Origin: Rhizobium freirei PRF 81
Lineage (GTDB): Bacteria > Pseudomonadota > Alphaproteobacteria > Rhizobiales > Rhizobiaceae
Length of the DNA: 64,000 nucleotides
Assembly: GCF_000359745.1 (NCBI RefSeq)
Contig: NZ_AQHN01000083.1
Span: 124,001-188,000, forward strand
Direction: 5' to 3'
Shown here: positions 50,188 to 59,681 of the stretch, in pieces
Layout: the number at the start of each line of letters is the position of its first letter
Numbering within the stretch: position 1 is the first letter of the stretch
Position numbers and translations under genes: made by a program
Notes under the pieces: model-generated
The model's database searches: none
Told to the model about the DNA's origin: nothing
The model's input: the letters and a program-made list of their open reading frames with translations, nothing else

Positions 50188-52593
50188 TCAATACTCGCCC
50201 GGCTGCGGATGGGTTGCCAGCATCAGGTCCTTAAGCCCACGGCTGCCGTCGCGGTTGCCGGTGGCGGCGACTGCGGTGAAGATGCGCTGGGCGTCGTCAT
50301 ACATTTTGAGATTGAGATAGCTGTATCCACGCAGCACCATCAGGTCGACTCGCTCCTGCTGGAGCTGTGAGCGCTGGTCGAGATAAAGCAGTGCCTCATG
50401 GTAGCGCTTGCCGTTGAAGGCTGAAAGGGCGCGGTCCGCGAGGATTGCCACCTGTAGCTCGGCGGCGCGCTGATGGTTCATGGGGGCCTTGGTGGCCGCG
50501 ACAGCGGCGTTGTTGGCAAGCCCTGCGCGCAGATAGGCGAGGCTTTGCCCGTATGCGGCCTCTTCCCGCGACTTGGGGTCGCTATTGTTCAGCGCAACGC
50601 CAAAGGCTTCGACAGCTTCCATCGGCCGGTTGAGATTCATGAGGCACCAGCCACGCGACAGCGCATTGGCAGGCGTCAGCAGCTCGGCATTGATTGTGGT
50701 CGTGCAGCCGGCGGGACGGCGTGTCGTGCGTGCGCTGGTTCTGGCCCTGGTTTCAGGTTGGGCATATTCGATGGGTGCCGAACGGCGGACGGGCGCGACA
50801 GGCTGGGTAGGGGCTCTTGTCATCGCATCGGATTGCGCAACGGGGATCTGTGGCACTGGCTGGGGAGCGGCCAGCGGCGCGTTCTGGGGCGGCTGCGGCG
50901 AGCGCTGTGGGGAGACGGTCTGCGCCGTCTGGTTCGGTGACGGCAATGGCGCGGCGATCGGCGTGCGCGACGCCGGTTCTCCGAGGACGGCGATGCGCTG
51001 CGAGCGACCTGCCCATAGGCGCTGGACTTCGGCGACACCTTGTCGGTCGTTCAACTGGTTGCGGGTAATGGCGAGGCCATAGGCCGAAGGCTCGTCGTCC
51101 GGTTTCCAGCGCAGCGCCGTTTCGAACCAGCGTGCGGCTGCCTGCGGCTGGTTCATCGTGCGGGCGTACCAGCCGAACTGCTGCGCCGTCGGAACGTATT
51201 TTTCCTTCACCACCTCGGCGGCGACGCGCCCAAGAACTTCCTCGGTTAAATTGGCGGGCGGCTGCAAGGCTATGAGGTTTGCCGTCGCCGCGAGATAGGT
51301 CGCCATCGCATCCTTGGATTCACCCCGCCAATTGTACATGGCATCTTCGGCTTCCTGAGGCTTGCGGTCGGCGATCAGTACCAGGGCCAGGCCCTGCGAG
51401 ATCGTCGCCGAATCTTCTTTTTCATGGGCCGCCTTGAACCATTGCTCGGCGTCACTGTAGTTGCTGCGTCGTAAATAGTACCATCCGAGAAGCGAACCAT
51501 CCGACGCGAGCCCCTGGCTGCGGGCAACGCGCTCGACCTGCGAAAGATAGTCCTGCGAAACGGTCAGTTTCGGATCGTCATTGCCCTGGGCCACGAAGCG
51601 CCGAGCGAGGTCGGTCCTTATGCTGTCGAACTCGCGTCCGCCATTGCCGTCTGGCTTTTCGAGGGCAAGCAGGTCCTGCATGGGCTGGTAAGGCAGCAAT
51701 GCGGAGGCCTTCTGGATGGTCGCGAGCCTCTCCTGCGGATTGGTGCAGGTCTTCAGGATATAGCTATAGGCGTCCTTGCCGCGCTGCGCCCGGTCGGTTC
51801 GGATGAAAGCCTCGGCCACGCGCCAGAGAATATCGATATCGCTGCAGGTGAGCAGGCTCGGGTTCTTGGAACCGATATCGATCACCGTTGCGTATTGTTT
51901 CAGATCGGAAGCATTGACGATGCGCGTGCGCGCCTCTGCGACGGCGAGACGCTCCAGAAGGTCGGAGGGCGGCTGCCATCCTGCTTCCGCAGTCTGGCGG
52001 TCGGCGATGGCCTTGCGTACTTCGGCATAGCGGCTCTCGGAATAAAGCTGCCACATGGCCTCCAGCTGCTTGTCGCTGTTCTGCGGTACGGCCAGCGGGT
52101 CGGCGGGCGGCGTCCAATTCGGATAAAGCGTCTGCAGTCGAGAGATTTCCGCCTGAAGCCGCGCCTTGTCGCCGTGGCTGGCAAAATAGCGCAATGCGCT
52201 TTCATCCACCTTGGCTGCGTTGGCTGGCTGGACCTGGTTCGGTTGCTGCTCAGGCGCTTGCTGTGGGACGGGTTGGGGCGTTGCGGGCTGCGGTGCAGCT
52301 TGCGCCGTTGCAGCCGGGCTGGACTTGTCGACCTGAGAAGTCGTCGGCGAACCTGCGAGTACCGCTGACGGCGCCGTCGCCTGTATGTGATCGGCGATCG
52401 CCTGCAGATCGACGGGTTGGCCTTGTGGGGCCGCCAACTTGGTATCGGCGACGAGTGTCGCTTGGGGCTCCAGGCGATGAGATCTTGCCAGCTTGATCTT
52501 GTCTTCCGGCGAGTCGTGATCCTTCGTCGCCAGCGTAAACCCCGCCACGGCGACGGCCATGAAAGCCATGATCAAGGTGGACTTTATAAACAC
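50188..52593 (-). CDS. TPR protein of the cellulose operon (BcsC-like repeats, no barrel)
   Basis: About 801 residues starting with a membrane anchor or signal (VFIKSTLIMAFMAVAVAGFTL). A low-complexity Gln/Pro/Ala linker (~120-150) is followed by many TPR-like helical repeats. A second Pro-rich spacer (around 50820-50960) precedes a final TPR block ending YLNLKMYDDAQRIFTAVAATG. It lacks the C-terminal beta-barrel of BcsC. GTG 52593, after GGAGAAACACCC, overlaps the end of bcsZ; ATG 52569 is an alternative. It is last in the cellulose operon and probably scaffolds the complex in the periplasm. Confidence 0.75.
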   Translation of the reverse strand: MFIKSTLIMAFMAVAVAGFTLATKDHDSPEDKIKLARSHRLEPQATLVADTKLAAPQGQPVDLQAIADHIQATAPSAVLAGSPTTSQVDKSSPAATAQAAPQPATPQPVPQQAPEQQPNQVQPANAAKVDESALRYFASHGDKARLQAEISRLQTLYPNWTPPADPLAVPQNSDKQLEAMWQLYSESRYAEVRKAIADRQTAEAGWQPPSDLLERLAVAEARTRIVNASDLKQYATVIDIGSKNPSLLTCSDIDILWRVAEAFIRTDRAQRGKDAYSYILKTCTNPQERLATIQKASALLPYQPMQDLLALEKPDGNGGREFDSIRTDLARRFVAQGNDDPKLTVSQDYLSQVERVARSQGLASDGSLLGWYYLRRSNYSDAEQWFKAAHEKEDSATISQGLALVLIADRKPQEAEDAMYNWRGESKDAMATYLAATANLIALQPPANLTEEVLGRVAAEVVKEKYVPTAQQFGWYARTMNQPQAAARWFETALRWKPDDEPSAYGLAITRNQLNDRQGVAEVQRLWAGRSQRIAVLGEPASRTPIAAPLPSPNQTAQTVSPQRSPQPPQNAPLAAPQPVPQIPVAQSDAMTRAPTQPVAPVRRSAPIEYAQPETRARTSARTTRRPAGCTTTINAELLTPANALSRGWCLMNLNRPMEAVEAFGVALNNSDPKSREEAAYGQSLAYLRAGLANNAAVAATKAPMNHQRAAELQVAILADRALSAFNGKRYHEALLYLDQRSQLQQERVDLMVLRGYSYLNLKMYDDAQRIFTAVAATGNRDGSRGLKDLMLATHPQPGEY

Positions 52594-53633
52594 TCCGGGT
52601 GTTTCTCCGTGACAAAAGCCAGGCTCAAGAGCTGCAAAGTGGCCGGGTAATAAAGCGACGGAGCGAACTGCCGAACCGGAGCGGGCAATTTCGTTCCGGC
52701 TACCACACACGCCACAACATCGTTAACAATTCTATAACCGGGGTCGGAAAGCAGGTCTTTGGGCTTGCCCGTGGTCAGGTCGATCGTCGCCGGTTCGTCG
52801 CCTTCGACAGTCATTCCGCGCTGCAGGCGTGTGAGCAGAGCTTTGTCGTTAATGCCGGCGCGGGTCAGATAAAGCGGGATTCTAACGGCATTATAACCGA
52901 ATTCCGCTTCGAATCCGTCTGCCGGTGTGGGCTTTGCCCGCAGGCTGACCCAATCGGCGGGCAGCTTGCGCGGGCCGAACTGCATCGAGCCCAAAAGAGC
53001 AAGGCCATCGTCCCGCAGTTTCTGCCATTGTTCGGATGGCGCAAGCAGCGCCATGACGGGGATAGCCTCGTAAACCCAATAGGACGGATTGATGACGGGA
53101 CCATCCTTGCGTCCCGGAGCGCGGTAGCCCTCGACACCGGGAAGCAGCAGTGTTTTTCCGCCTGCATCGATCACGACATGGGAGAGAAGTGCTTTCGCCA
53201 TGATCACGGCAGACTGCAGATAGTCCTTCTTGTTCCAGGCCGATCCTGCAAGCGCCAAGGCATAGGCGATCAGCAGATCGCCATCGGAGGCGTTGTTCGT
53301 ATCCGTTACATGCGGGGTAACAGCGGGATCCCATTTCCATGCCGCGAGACCATCGTCGCGCAACAGGAGTTCGGTCCGCGTGAAATACCAGATCTCCTCG
53401 AAGTCAGCCGGGTTGTTGGCGAGATAGGCGAGCAACAAGCCGTAGCCTTGTCCTTCGCTATGGCTGATGCCATTATTGCCGTTGTCGAGGACGCGGCCGC
53501 TCGCATCGACGAATTTTTCCTTGTAGGCAATCCAGGCTTGCGGATCGATCGCAGCGCGTTGCGCCGCTACCGGCTGGGCGACCGCCAGGATGGCGGCGCT
53601 GCAAATCGCCAAAATGGAGCGCCAGCGTCTCAT
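52584..53633 (-). CDS. bcsZ: Cellulase BcsZ/CelC (GH8 endoglucanase)
   Basis: A 349-residue periplasmic endoglucanase of glycoside hydrolase family 8. It has a signal peptide (SILAICSAAILAVAQPVAAQ), the catalytic acid Glu in NGNNGISHSEGQGYGLLLAY, the substrate Asp in ASDGDLLIAYALALAG and a late GFEAEFGYNAVRIPLYLTRA motif. It trims glucan chains during cellulose synthesis; rhizobia use the homologue (CelC) in root-hair erosion and biofilm control. Its ATG overlaps the bcsB stop in ATGA. Confidence 0.9.
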   Translation of the reverse strand: MRRWRSILAICSAAILAVAQPVAAQRAAIDPQAWIAYKEKFVDASGRVLDNGNNGISHSEGQGYGLLLAYLANNPADFEEIWYFTRTELLLRDDGLAAWKWDPAVTPHVTDTNNASDGDLLIAYALALAGSAWNKKDYLQSAVIMAKALLSHVVIDAGGKTLLLPGVEGYRAPGRKDGPVINPSYWVYEAIPVMALLAPSEQWQKLRDDGLALLGSMQFGPRKLPADWVSLRAKPTPADGFEAEFGYNAVRIPLYLTRAGINDKALLTRLQRGMTVEGDEPATIDLTTGKPKDLLSDPGYRIVNDVVACVVAGTKLPAPVRQFAPSLYYPATLQLLSLAFVTEKHPECL

Positions 53634-56116
53634 TCGCGCCGGCCGATCTTGGACAGAATGTTTGCTGTGGCCATGCCGAGCAGCAGCGAGCCGACGACCA
53701 AAAGGAATGCGTAGGAAAGGATGTTGCTGGAAAGCCAGTTGGCGGCGATCAGACGATAGTTGGTCAGCGACCAGGGGCCGGACAGAACGAAGTCGAAGCG
53801 GTTGACCGGCACGGTGTCGATCTTTCCCGTCTTGCCGGAATAAAGGGTAATGCGACCGCTGATCTGTGGCCAGTTGAGTTGTGAGGTCACGGCATCCACA
53901 CCTGCTCGCAAGTCCCCGGCACTCGGGGCCGTAACCACGGTCCAGGTCGCGTCTTTCGTGGGATTCGCTTCCTGCGCGATCAGGAAGGTATTGGCATTCG
54001 ACGGTGCAAACACCTGCTCGGAGCCCGGCATGAAGCGCAGCGAGCTGAGCGAGATATCGAAATTGCGATGCATCCATTCCTTAAAGCGGTCGAACTGATC
54101 CTGCAAAACGCCGCCGCTGATACGGGAACGCCAATCCGCGATGGTGACGGAGGCATCCTGCGCTCCGCCTTGTCCGGGCGTTGGCGGGCGCCAGGCCACC
54201 TGGCTCGTCGCGGCAATATTCATCTGCGCGAGGATCGTCGACGGGAGTTGTGAGATCGAGCCGATGAAGATCGCGTTCCGGCTGCCAACGGCGCTGGATG
54301 ATGCTACCGGCTCGAAAGCGATGGGGTGGCCGGCAACCAGCGCCATCTGACCGAGGAGGGTCGCGGTCGCGGATAGCATATCGGCATCGATCCGATCGAT
54401 GAACAGGGCCGTGGATTCACTATCGCGATTATAAGGGTAGCCTGTGCCGGCGAAAGCGGCCAGATTGGGTCGTTGCCCGACCCGTGCGAAATCCGGGATA
54501 CGGAACTGGCTGGTGTCGAACAGCGCAAAGCGCGGCGTCGTGTTCGATGTGGCGGCTGGTGCACAGGCCGAATCCTCGTCTGCCAGTAACATCGCCTCGA
54601 GCGTCACCGTGTTGAGACCCGGTTTGAAATGGCGCATCGTGACGCGAATGGGCAATTGCCTGAAGATGCCGCCGCCTGTCGCCGTGATCGGCTTTGTCGT
54701 GGCGATATTGCCGTTGACATAGACATCGATATGGCTGCCGGGTCGCACATCCTTCGCATAGGCGGCATCCAATAGGACGGTGGCTTCGCCATAGGCGTTG
54801 GCATAGAAATCGGATGGGATTGCAACGTTGAAGCTGGTGTGAAAACGCCGCCCGGAAAATTCCGTCGTCTTGACGCCCAGTTGCTCGAAAGAAAGGCTGG
54901 TTCCGGCATAGAGGAAAGGGGCATCCGGCGCCGTCCAGCGCTGCGTTACCAGCAGATCGCGCTGCGTATTCGGATCCCGATCGGTCGGTGAAACCACCAT
55001 GTCGATCGCCGAAGAGATCGCCTGCCAGGACGGACCGCTAATGAGCAGAAGCTGCTGCCCGCTATGCGGGTCCGTTGCAAATGTCGCCAATGCGCCGTTT
55101 TGAGCGGCGGTGGGCACTGCAAACAGGGGCTGCAATTCGGCGGGCGTGCCGACGAGAACTGTCATCTTGCCCCGACCCGGCGGCGGCAAAGCATCCGTGC
55201 CGAACGAGAAGATCTCGTTCGGCATTCCGGCAAGCAGCGACAGCCCCTGCGCGAGCCGTAACAGCGGTTTGGTGGTGCCGGGTTGCGCCAGCGCCGGCAC
55301 GACGAGATTAAATTGCGTCTTTCCGGCTTCGTCGACGCCGATTGCGCGGATTGCGTCGGTTGTCGAGAGCTTTTCAGCCTCGCGCCCGGCAAATGTTAGA
55401 TAAGTCTTCGTCGGATCGATATCGGACCACAATTCGTAGGTCGATTGGATATCGCAGTCGGTGCGATGTCGTTGCGATGCCTCGAAGGTCAGCAGGTTTG
55501 CGCCGGGCTGCAGGAGGCCGCGCGGAATGTCGAAACCGATATCGGACGGGTTGTCGGACGAACCGATTTGCTGCTGGTGCACGACACGGTCGTTTAGAAG
55601 CACGGTGAGCTGCGATGCTTCAGGGGCAACGACGACCGCGTTCTGGTAGGAAAAATGGAACTTCGCCGGAGCTGCCGCTTGTTCGGGCGTAAGGTAGATC
55701 GACCAGGATTTGTGATCGATCTCACCCTCCAGGCGCAGTTTCGAATTGGGAACGACAAAGCGGCGGAGCTCGGGTGTTGCCGATGCGGCCTGTTGCCCCG
55801 CCGGTGCTGCCTGCGGCGGTACTTGAGCCGGAACGACGGGTGGCGCGGCCTGTGGAGGGGTCTGGGGAATGGTCGTTTGCGGCGTTGTCGCAACGGGTGG
55901 ATTGACCGGCGGGTTAGCGGCTGGAGGCGTCACCACGGAGGGGAGGACCGTCTTAGGCGGTTCGGCCCGGGGTGTTGCCGCCTGGGGTACAAAAATCTGC
56001 GGCGTGATCGGCGGCTCGCCCTTTGGGCGTTCGCCCGACATGTCGAATGGCGCCGACTGCGCGTGAACAGCCGTCGCGCCAAGGAGAAAGATGAGAATTG
56101 AAAGGACGCGGTTCAT
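53630..56116 (-). CDS. bcsB: Cellulose synthase regulatory subunit BcsB
   Basis: An 828-residue periplasmic, membrane-anchored subunit. It has a signal peptide (MNRVLSILIFLLGATAVHAQS) and a long Pro/Ala/Gln-rich linker (~30-120). The BcsB body carries ELRRFVVPNSKLRLEGEIDHK, then VLLNDRVVHQQQIGSSDNPSD and TFEASQRHRTDCDIQSTYELW. The C-terminal anchor is NILSYAFLLVVGSLLLGMATA. BcsB guides the glucan and activates BcsA. Start and stop overlap bcsA and bcsZ by a few bases, so the operon is tightly coupled. The linker is a variable region of the family. Confidence 0.9.
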   Translation of the reverse strand: MNRVLSILIFLLGATAVHAQSAPFDMSGERPKGEPPITPQIFVPQAATPRAEPPKTVLPSVVTPPAANPPVNPPVATTPQTTIPQTPPQAAPPVVPAQVPPQAAPAGQQAASATPELRRFVVPNSKLRLEGEIDHKSWSIYLTPEQAAAPAKFHFSYQNAVVVAPEASQLTVLLNDRVVHQQQIGSSDNPSDIGFDIPRGLLQPGANLLTFEASQRHRTDCDIQSTYELWSDIDPTKTYLTFAGREAEKLSTTDAIRAIGVDEAGKTQFNLVVPALAQPGTTKPLLRLAQGLSLLAGMPNEIFSFGTDALPPPGRGKMTVLVGTPAELQPLFAVPTAAQNGALATFATDPHSGQQLLLISGPSWQAISSAIDMVVSPTDRDPNTQRDLLVTQRWTAPDAPFLYAGTSLSFEQLGVKTTEFSGRRFHTSFNVAIPSDFYANAYGEATVLLDAAYAKDVRPGSHIDVYVNGNIATTKPITATGGGIFRQLPIRVTMRHFKPGLNTVTLEAMLLADEDSACAPAATSNTTPRFALFDTSQFRIPDFARVGQRPNLAAFAGTGYPYNRDSESTALFIDRIDADMLSATATLLGQMALVAGHPIAFEPVASSSAVGSRNAIFIGSISQLPSTILAQMNIAATSQVAWRPPTPGQGGAQDASVTIADWRSRISGGVLQDQFDRFKEWMHRNFDISLSSLRFMPGSEQVFAPSNANTFLIAQEANPTKDATWTVVTAPSAGDLRAGVDAVTSQLNWPQISGRITLYSGKTGKIDTVPVNRFDFVLSGPWSLTNYRLIAANWLSSNILSYAFLLVVGSLLLGMATANILSKIGRRE

Positions 56117-58305
56117 CAGCTCTTCGCCTTTGCGCCTTGCCGCTGAGCTGCGCGCTCGCCACCCACCCCTCTGAAAAGGTAGATCAAGCCGCGGCTGGTC
56201 TGGTAGAGCGACAGGCCGAGGAACCATATCGTGCCGCGGATGATACCCGGATTGCGCCGCCGCGCCTGCTGGAATTTCGTCCATTGGTCCGAATTGGCGA
56301 AAACTAGATCGGCGATCAGCCGATGATCGGAGGCGCCTTTCGGGACATACTGGCATCCGATGGCGGTGATATCTCCCATCGGTTCGATATTGCGGATGAT
56401 AACCGACAGCGTGACCATTTCGGCGCCGCTATAGGGCTGGAAGCGCAACGTGCCTTCCGAGCCGACCTTTATCGGGCCGAGATCCTTGTTGAAGACGCTC
56501 AGCCTTGCGCCATGAACGGAAACGTCTTCGATCGACGCGGAATTCCATTTGTCGCCGGCGCCGAATTCGCTGCGGCGATCGACGCGCACGCGTCGTGACG
56601 AGGCGCGCTCACCGCGTTCCGAGACAACGCCCAGCGCACAGCCGGACATGATGAGGTTGATGATGTTCCAGCCGCCGACGACGAGTGTTACATCAGCCTT
56701 GTAAGGCTCGGCATAGACACGATAGATGGTCACCGCAAGCGCGACGATCTGCACCGCAAAGATGACGAAGAACGGACGGCTGATCTCTGAAAGCCGGCTG
56801 ACGGAAATCGACTCGTCCTTGGCCGTCACCTTGAAGGTCGGCTTGCGGGGATTGAGCATGACGGAGATGACCGCCGGCAGCAGATGCACAGTCTGGACAT
56901 ATTCGTAGAGCTCGGAAATCCAGGGCCAGCGGAAGGAGCCGTAAAGATAGTTCTGCATCATCAGGTTCACGAGCATGTAGGCAAGCGTATAGGCGAGGAA
57001 CTCGCTGCCGGATGCGGTGAAGATTTCCAGATCGAAGAACAGATAGAAGAGCGGCGCAAACAGGAAGATGACGCGAGGGAAGGGGAAAAGCCAGAACAGC
57101 GTCGAGGACATGTAACAGAAACGCTGTGGCAGCGTCAGGCCGCGCTTCAGCAGCGGAAAGCGGAAACGCAGGATCTGCATCATGCCTTGCGCCCAGCGGC
57201 TGCGCTGGCCGATGAAGCTTGCAAAGGTCGCCGGTTGCAGGCCGGCAATGAGCGGCTTGTCGACATAGATGCTGTTCCAGCCGGCGCCATGAAGTGCGAG
57301 CGCCGTCTCGCAGTCTTCGGTAATGCTGATGCCGCTGAAGCCATTCTGCGATTCAAGCGCTCTGCGGCTGAGAACAGCGGCCGAACCGCAGAAAAAGGCG
57401 GCGTTCCACTTATCGAGGCCGCGCTGGATAATGCCGTAGAACATTTCGTTCTCGCTCGGCATGGTGTCGAACGTGCGCAGATTGCGCTCCAGCGGATCCG
57501 GATTGATGAAGAAATGCGGCGTCTGGACGAGGAAGAGTTTCGGGTCGTCCTCGAAATAACCCACGGTCTCCAACAGGAAGTCGCGCGCCGGCGCGTGGTC
57601 CGCGTCGAAGACGGCAATCAGTTCGCCGGTGGAATATTCGAGCCCGTTGTTGAGATTGCCCGCCTTTGCATGTTCGTTGCGCTCACGCGTCAGATACTCG
57701 ACATCCAGATCGGCGCAGAGCTGCTTGAGTTCGTCGTGGCGGGCAATGGCCACTTGCGATTCCAGCACCTTGGTCGAGTTCCGCTTTTGCGCGGTGCCGC
57801 CGTCATCGAGCAGCCAGACCTTGAGCTTGTCGGCCGGATAGTCCATTGCCTTGGCGGAGGCGAGCGTATTAGCGAGCAGATTGGTGTCCTCATTATAAGA
57901 GGGCACGAAAACGTCGACCGACGGAAAATGCTGCGTCTTTCGTGCGCGCGCCGTGCGCGGGGGGAGGGGCGTGGCGACGATGAAGAGGCTGAGCATCAGC
58001 ATCGCCACGTTGTAGACTTCTGCGAGATAGAGCAGCAGCCCCGGAATGAAATTCTCAGGCTGGTTGATAGGTGGAAGCGTGCTGGTCGTCCGCCAGTATA
58101 CGTAGCGCAGCACGATGGCGGTGCCGAAGGCAAGCGCCACCAAACGCCAGGTGCCCTGACGCTTGAGAATCTTGATGATTGCCATGATGGTGACGGCAAC
58201 GGTGCTGGCGATCAACTGCGTTTGAAGGTTGACGGGCAGTGTGATCAAAACGACCCCGCATAACGCGATCACGGCCCATATCGAGATGCTGCGTGCTGTC
58301 TGCAT
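56116..58305 (-). CDS. bcsA: Cellulose synthase catalytic subunit BcsA
   Basis: A 729-residue inner-membrane glycosyltransferase that makes beta-1,4-glucan from UDP-glucose. Family 2 motifs are VWLLDDGGTAQKRN, LIAVFDADHAPARDFL (DxD), ISITEDCETALALHGAG (TED) and FIGQRSRWAQGMMQI (QxxRW). Transmembrane segments flank the catalytic domain. A C-terminal PilZ domain has RASSR (RxxxR) and IEDVSVHGARL (DxSxxG), so cyclic-di-GMP activation is expected. ATG 58303-58305 follows AAGGA; ATG 58338 is in frame. Confidence 0.95.
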   Translation of the reverse strand: MQTARSISIWAVIALCGVVLITLPVNLQTQLIASTVAVTIMAIIKILKRQGTWRLVALAFGTAIVLRYVYWRTTSTLPPINQPENFIPGLLLYLAEVYNVAMLMLSLFIVATPLPPRTARARKTQHFPSVDVFVPSYNEDTNLLANTLASAKAMDYPADKLKVWLLDDGGTAQKRNSTKVLESQVAIARHDELKQLCADLDVEYLTRERNEHAKAGNLNNGLEYSTGELIAVFDADHAPARDFLLETVGYFEDDPKLFLVQTPHFFINPDPLERNLRTFDTMPSENEMFYGIIQRGLDKWNAAFFCGSAAVLSRRALESQNGFSGISITEDCETALALHGAGWNSIYVDKPLIAGLQPATFASFIGQRSRWAQGMMQILRFRFPLLKRGLTLPQRFCYMSSTLFWLFPFPRVIFLFAPLFYLFFDLEIFTASGSEFLAYTLAYMLVNLMMQNYLYGSFRWPWISELYEYVQTVHLLPAVISVMLNPRKPTFKVTAKDESISVSRLSEISRPFFVIFAVQIVALAVTIYRVYAEPYKADVTLVVGGWNIINLIMSGCALGVVSERGERASSRRVRVDRRSEFGAGDKWNSASIEDVSVHGARLSVFNKDLGPIKVGSEGTLRFQPYSGAEMVTLSVIIRNIEPMGDITAIGCQYVPKGASDHRLIADLVFANSDQWTKFQQARRRNPGIIRGTIWFLGLSLYQTSRGLIYLFRGVGGERAAQRQGAKAKS

Positions 58306-58363
58306 CGATGTTCCTTCAAAGGTATTGCCAGACGCCATCCTGGCGCCCCCGAGATCGCTTAGC

Positions 58364-59353
58364 CTAGCGGCTGCACGTCGCGGATATGCCCGATTTTCCG
58401 TTACAGTCCGGTAAAGGCACGACAACATTGCTCGCCGTATTCGCCCCCGGCGGTTGTGCCATTATGGACGTCGAGCCGCCCGCGCCGCTGGTCTGCGACG
58501 GGTCGTACTGCCCATCCGGCAAAGGTACGTGCGGCCCGATCGCGGGCGGTGGGGCCGGCTGAATTTGGGGCTGCTGCGGTGCCACGGCAGGCCTGCGTAT
58601 GACGGCAGGACGTATCGGTGCCGGCTGGTATTGATAGCCGATGCTGATCGGGGGCGCACGATAAGGGGCGGCGTCGGGATAGACCGGCTCACCCGGCTTG
58701 CCCAGAACGGCATCGGCCCCACGCGGCGCGCCGAAGGGGTTCAAGGCGGCACCGTCGAAACGACCGGCAATCGTATAGCCGTAGACCGTGCTCAGGAGCT
58801 GGCGCTCCGTGGCGTGGGCGTCGCAGAGCCTGACCCTTATCTGTACCGTGCCGAAATTGCGCTGCTCACGCGCCGGTGCGAAGCCGGCCTGAACCTGCTG
58901 CCACGCGTAAAGGCAGGTATCGCCGGCCCTGCTTTGACCGCTGGCGTAGCCGAAAGGCCCATAGCTGTTCTGGACGAAAATCGCCGAGCGGGCGAGCCGC
59001 ACGCCTGGAATGGCCGAGGCGATCTCTCCGGCGATCGTACGCTCGTCGATGATATAGAACGGCCTGCTACCGAGCGCCGGATTCGATCCGTCTATGCCGA
59101 GAAACTGGACTTTGAGGAAATTCTGACCTGGAACAGAGGAAGAGGTAGCGAGCGAGATCGTCTGATCCACATCCTTCGCGTGCCTGCGCTCGACCACATT
59201 GACAATCGCCGGGCCGCCGGGCGGCGGGAAGGCGAGCGCTTTGTCGTTGTCGACCGTTTCCACGCCGATCGACTGCTGAACGTGGCCCGTCGTCGAACAA
59301 CCGGCCATCAAACCGGCCAGGGTAGTCAACGTTATCGTTCTTATAGAATGCAT
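58364..59353 (-). CDS. bcsN: Cellulose biosynthesis lipoprotein BcsN
   Basis: A 329-residue protein with a lipoprotein signal (TLTTLAGLMAGCSTTG, Cys at the lipobox). The BcsN body follows: GGPAIVNVVERRHAKDVDQTI, FLKVQFLGIDG and TCLYAWQQVQAGFAPAREQRN. The C-terminal third is Pro/Gln-rich (PAVAPQQPQIQPAPPPAIGPH). BcsN is found upstream of bcsA in alphaproteobacterial cellulose clusters and its exact role is unknown. It precedes bcsA by 58 bases on the same strand and probably heads the operon. Confidence 0.85.
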   Translation of the reverse strand: MHSIRTITLTTLAGLMAGCSTTGHVQQSIGVETVDNDKALAFPPPGGPAIVNVVERRHAKDVDQTISLATSSSVPGQNFLKVQFLGIDGSNPALGSRPFYIIDERTIAGEIASAIPGVRLARSAIFVQNSYGPFGYASGQSRAGDTCLYAWQQVQAGFAPAREQRNFGTVQIRVRLCDAHATERQLLSTVYGYTIAGRFDGAALNPFGAPRGADAVLGKPGEPVYPDAAPYRAPPISIGYQYQPAPIRPAVIRRPAVAPQQPQIQPAPPPAIGPHVPLPDGQYDPSQTSGAGGSTSIMAQPPGANTASNVVVPLPDCNGKSGISATCSR

Positions 59354-59681
59354 CTTTTAGGATCGCGACAATCGTGAGTGGCCAGACTTTTCGGCAAAAT
59401 GCGCGGCGGCTGTGGGAATCAAGTCCCTGTATTCAATGTGGTGAATAAAGATGATTATGGTTAACTAGGAGTTAATTATAATCCGTCCACCGCTCCTGGG
59501 GGATTGAGGCATTCTGGCTGAATGCATCGCTCCACGCCGCAGCTGCAATGGGCGACCTATGTGTTTATCTTTCAAGCGCTATCGTTTTTTAGGGGAAGGT
59601 GTAGCCGTATCGCCTTGTCGGTTCATCAGGGGCTTTTCCGCGGTTGCGAAATGAATATAGTGTGCGCTGCCGGGCGTCGCG
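59354..59681. other. Divergent promoter region bcsN / P450
   Basis: About 330 bases with an AT-rich centre (59440-59485, including GGTTAACTAGGAGTTAATTATAA, an imperfect GTTAA/TTAAT repeat) likely to hold both promoters. Short frames on the plus strand lack family sequence and are not called. Confidence 0.5.

Noticed and set aside
56884..58263. 459-codon plus-strand open frame inside bcsA
   Set aside because: It is the antisense shadow of a well-supported bcsA gene with all catalytic motifs.
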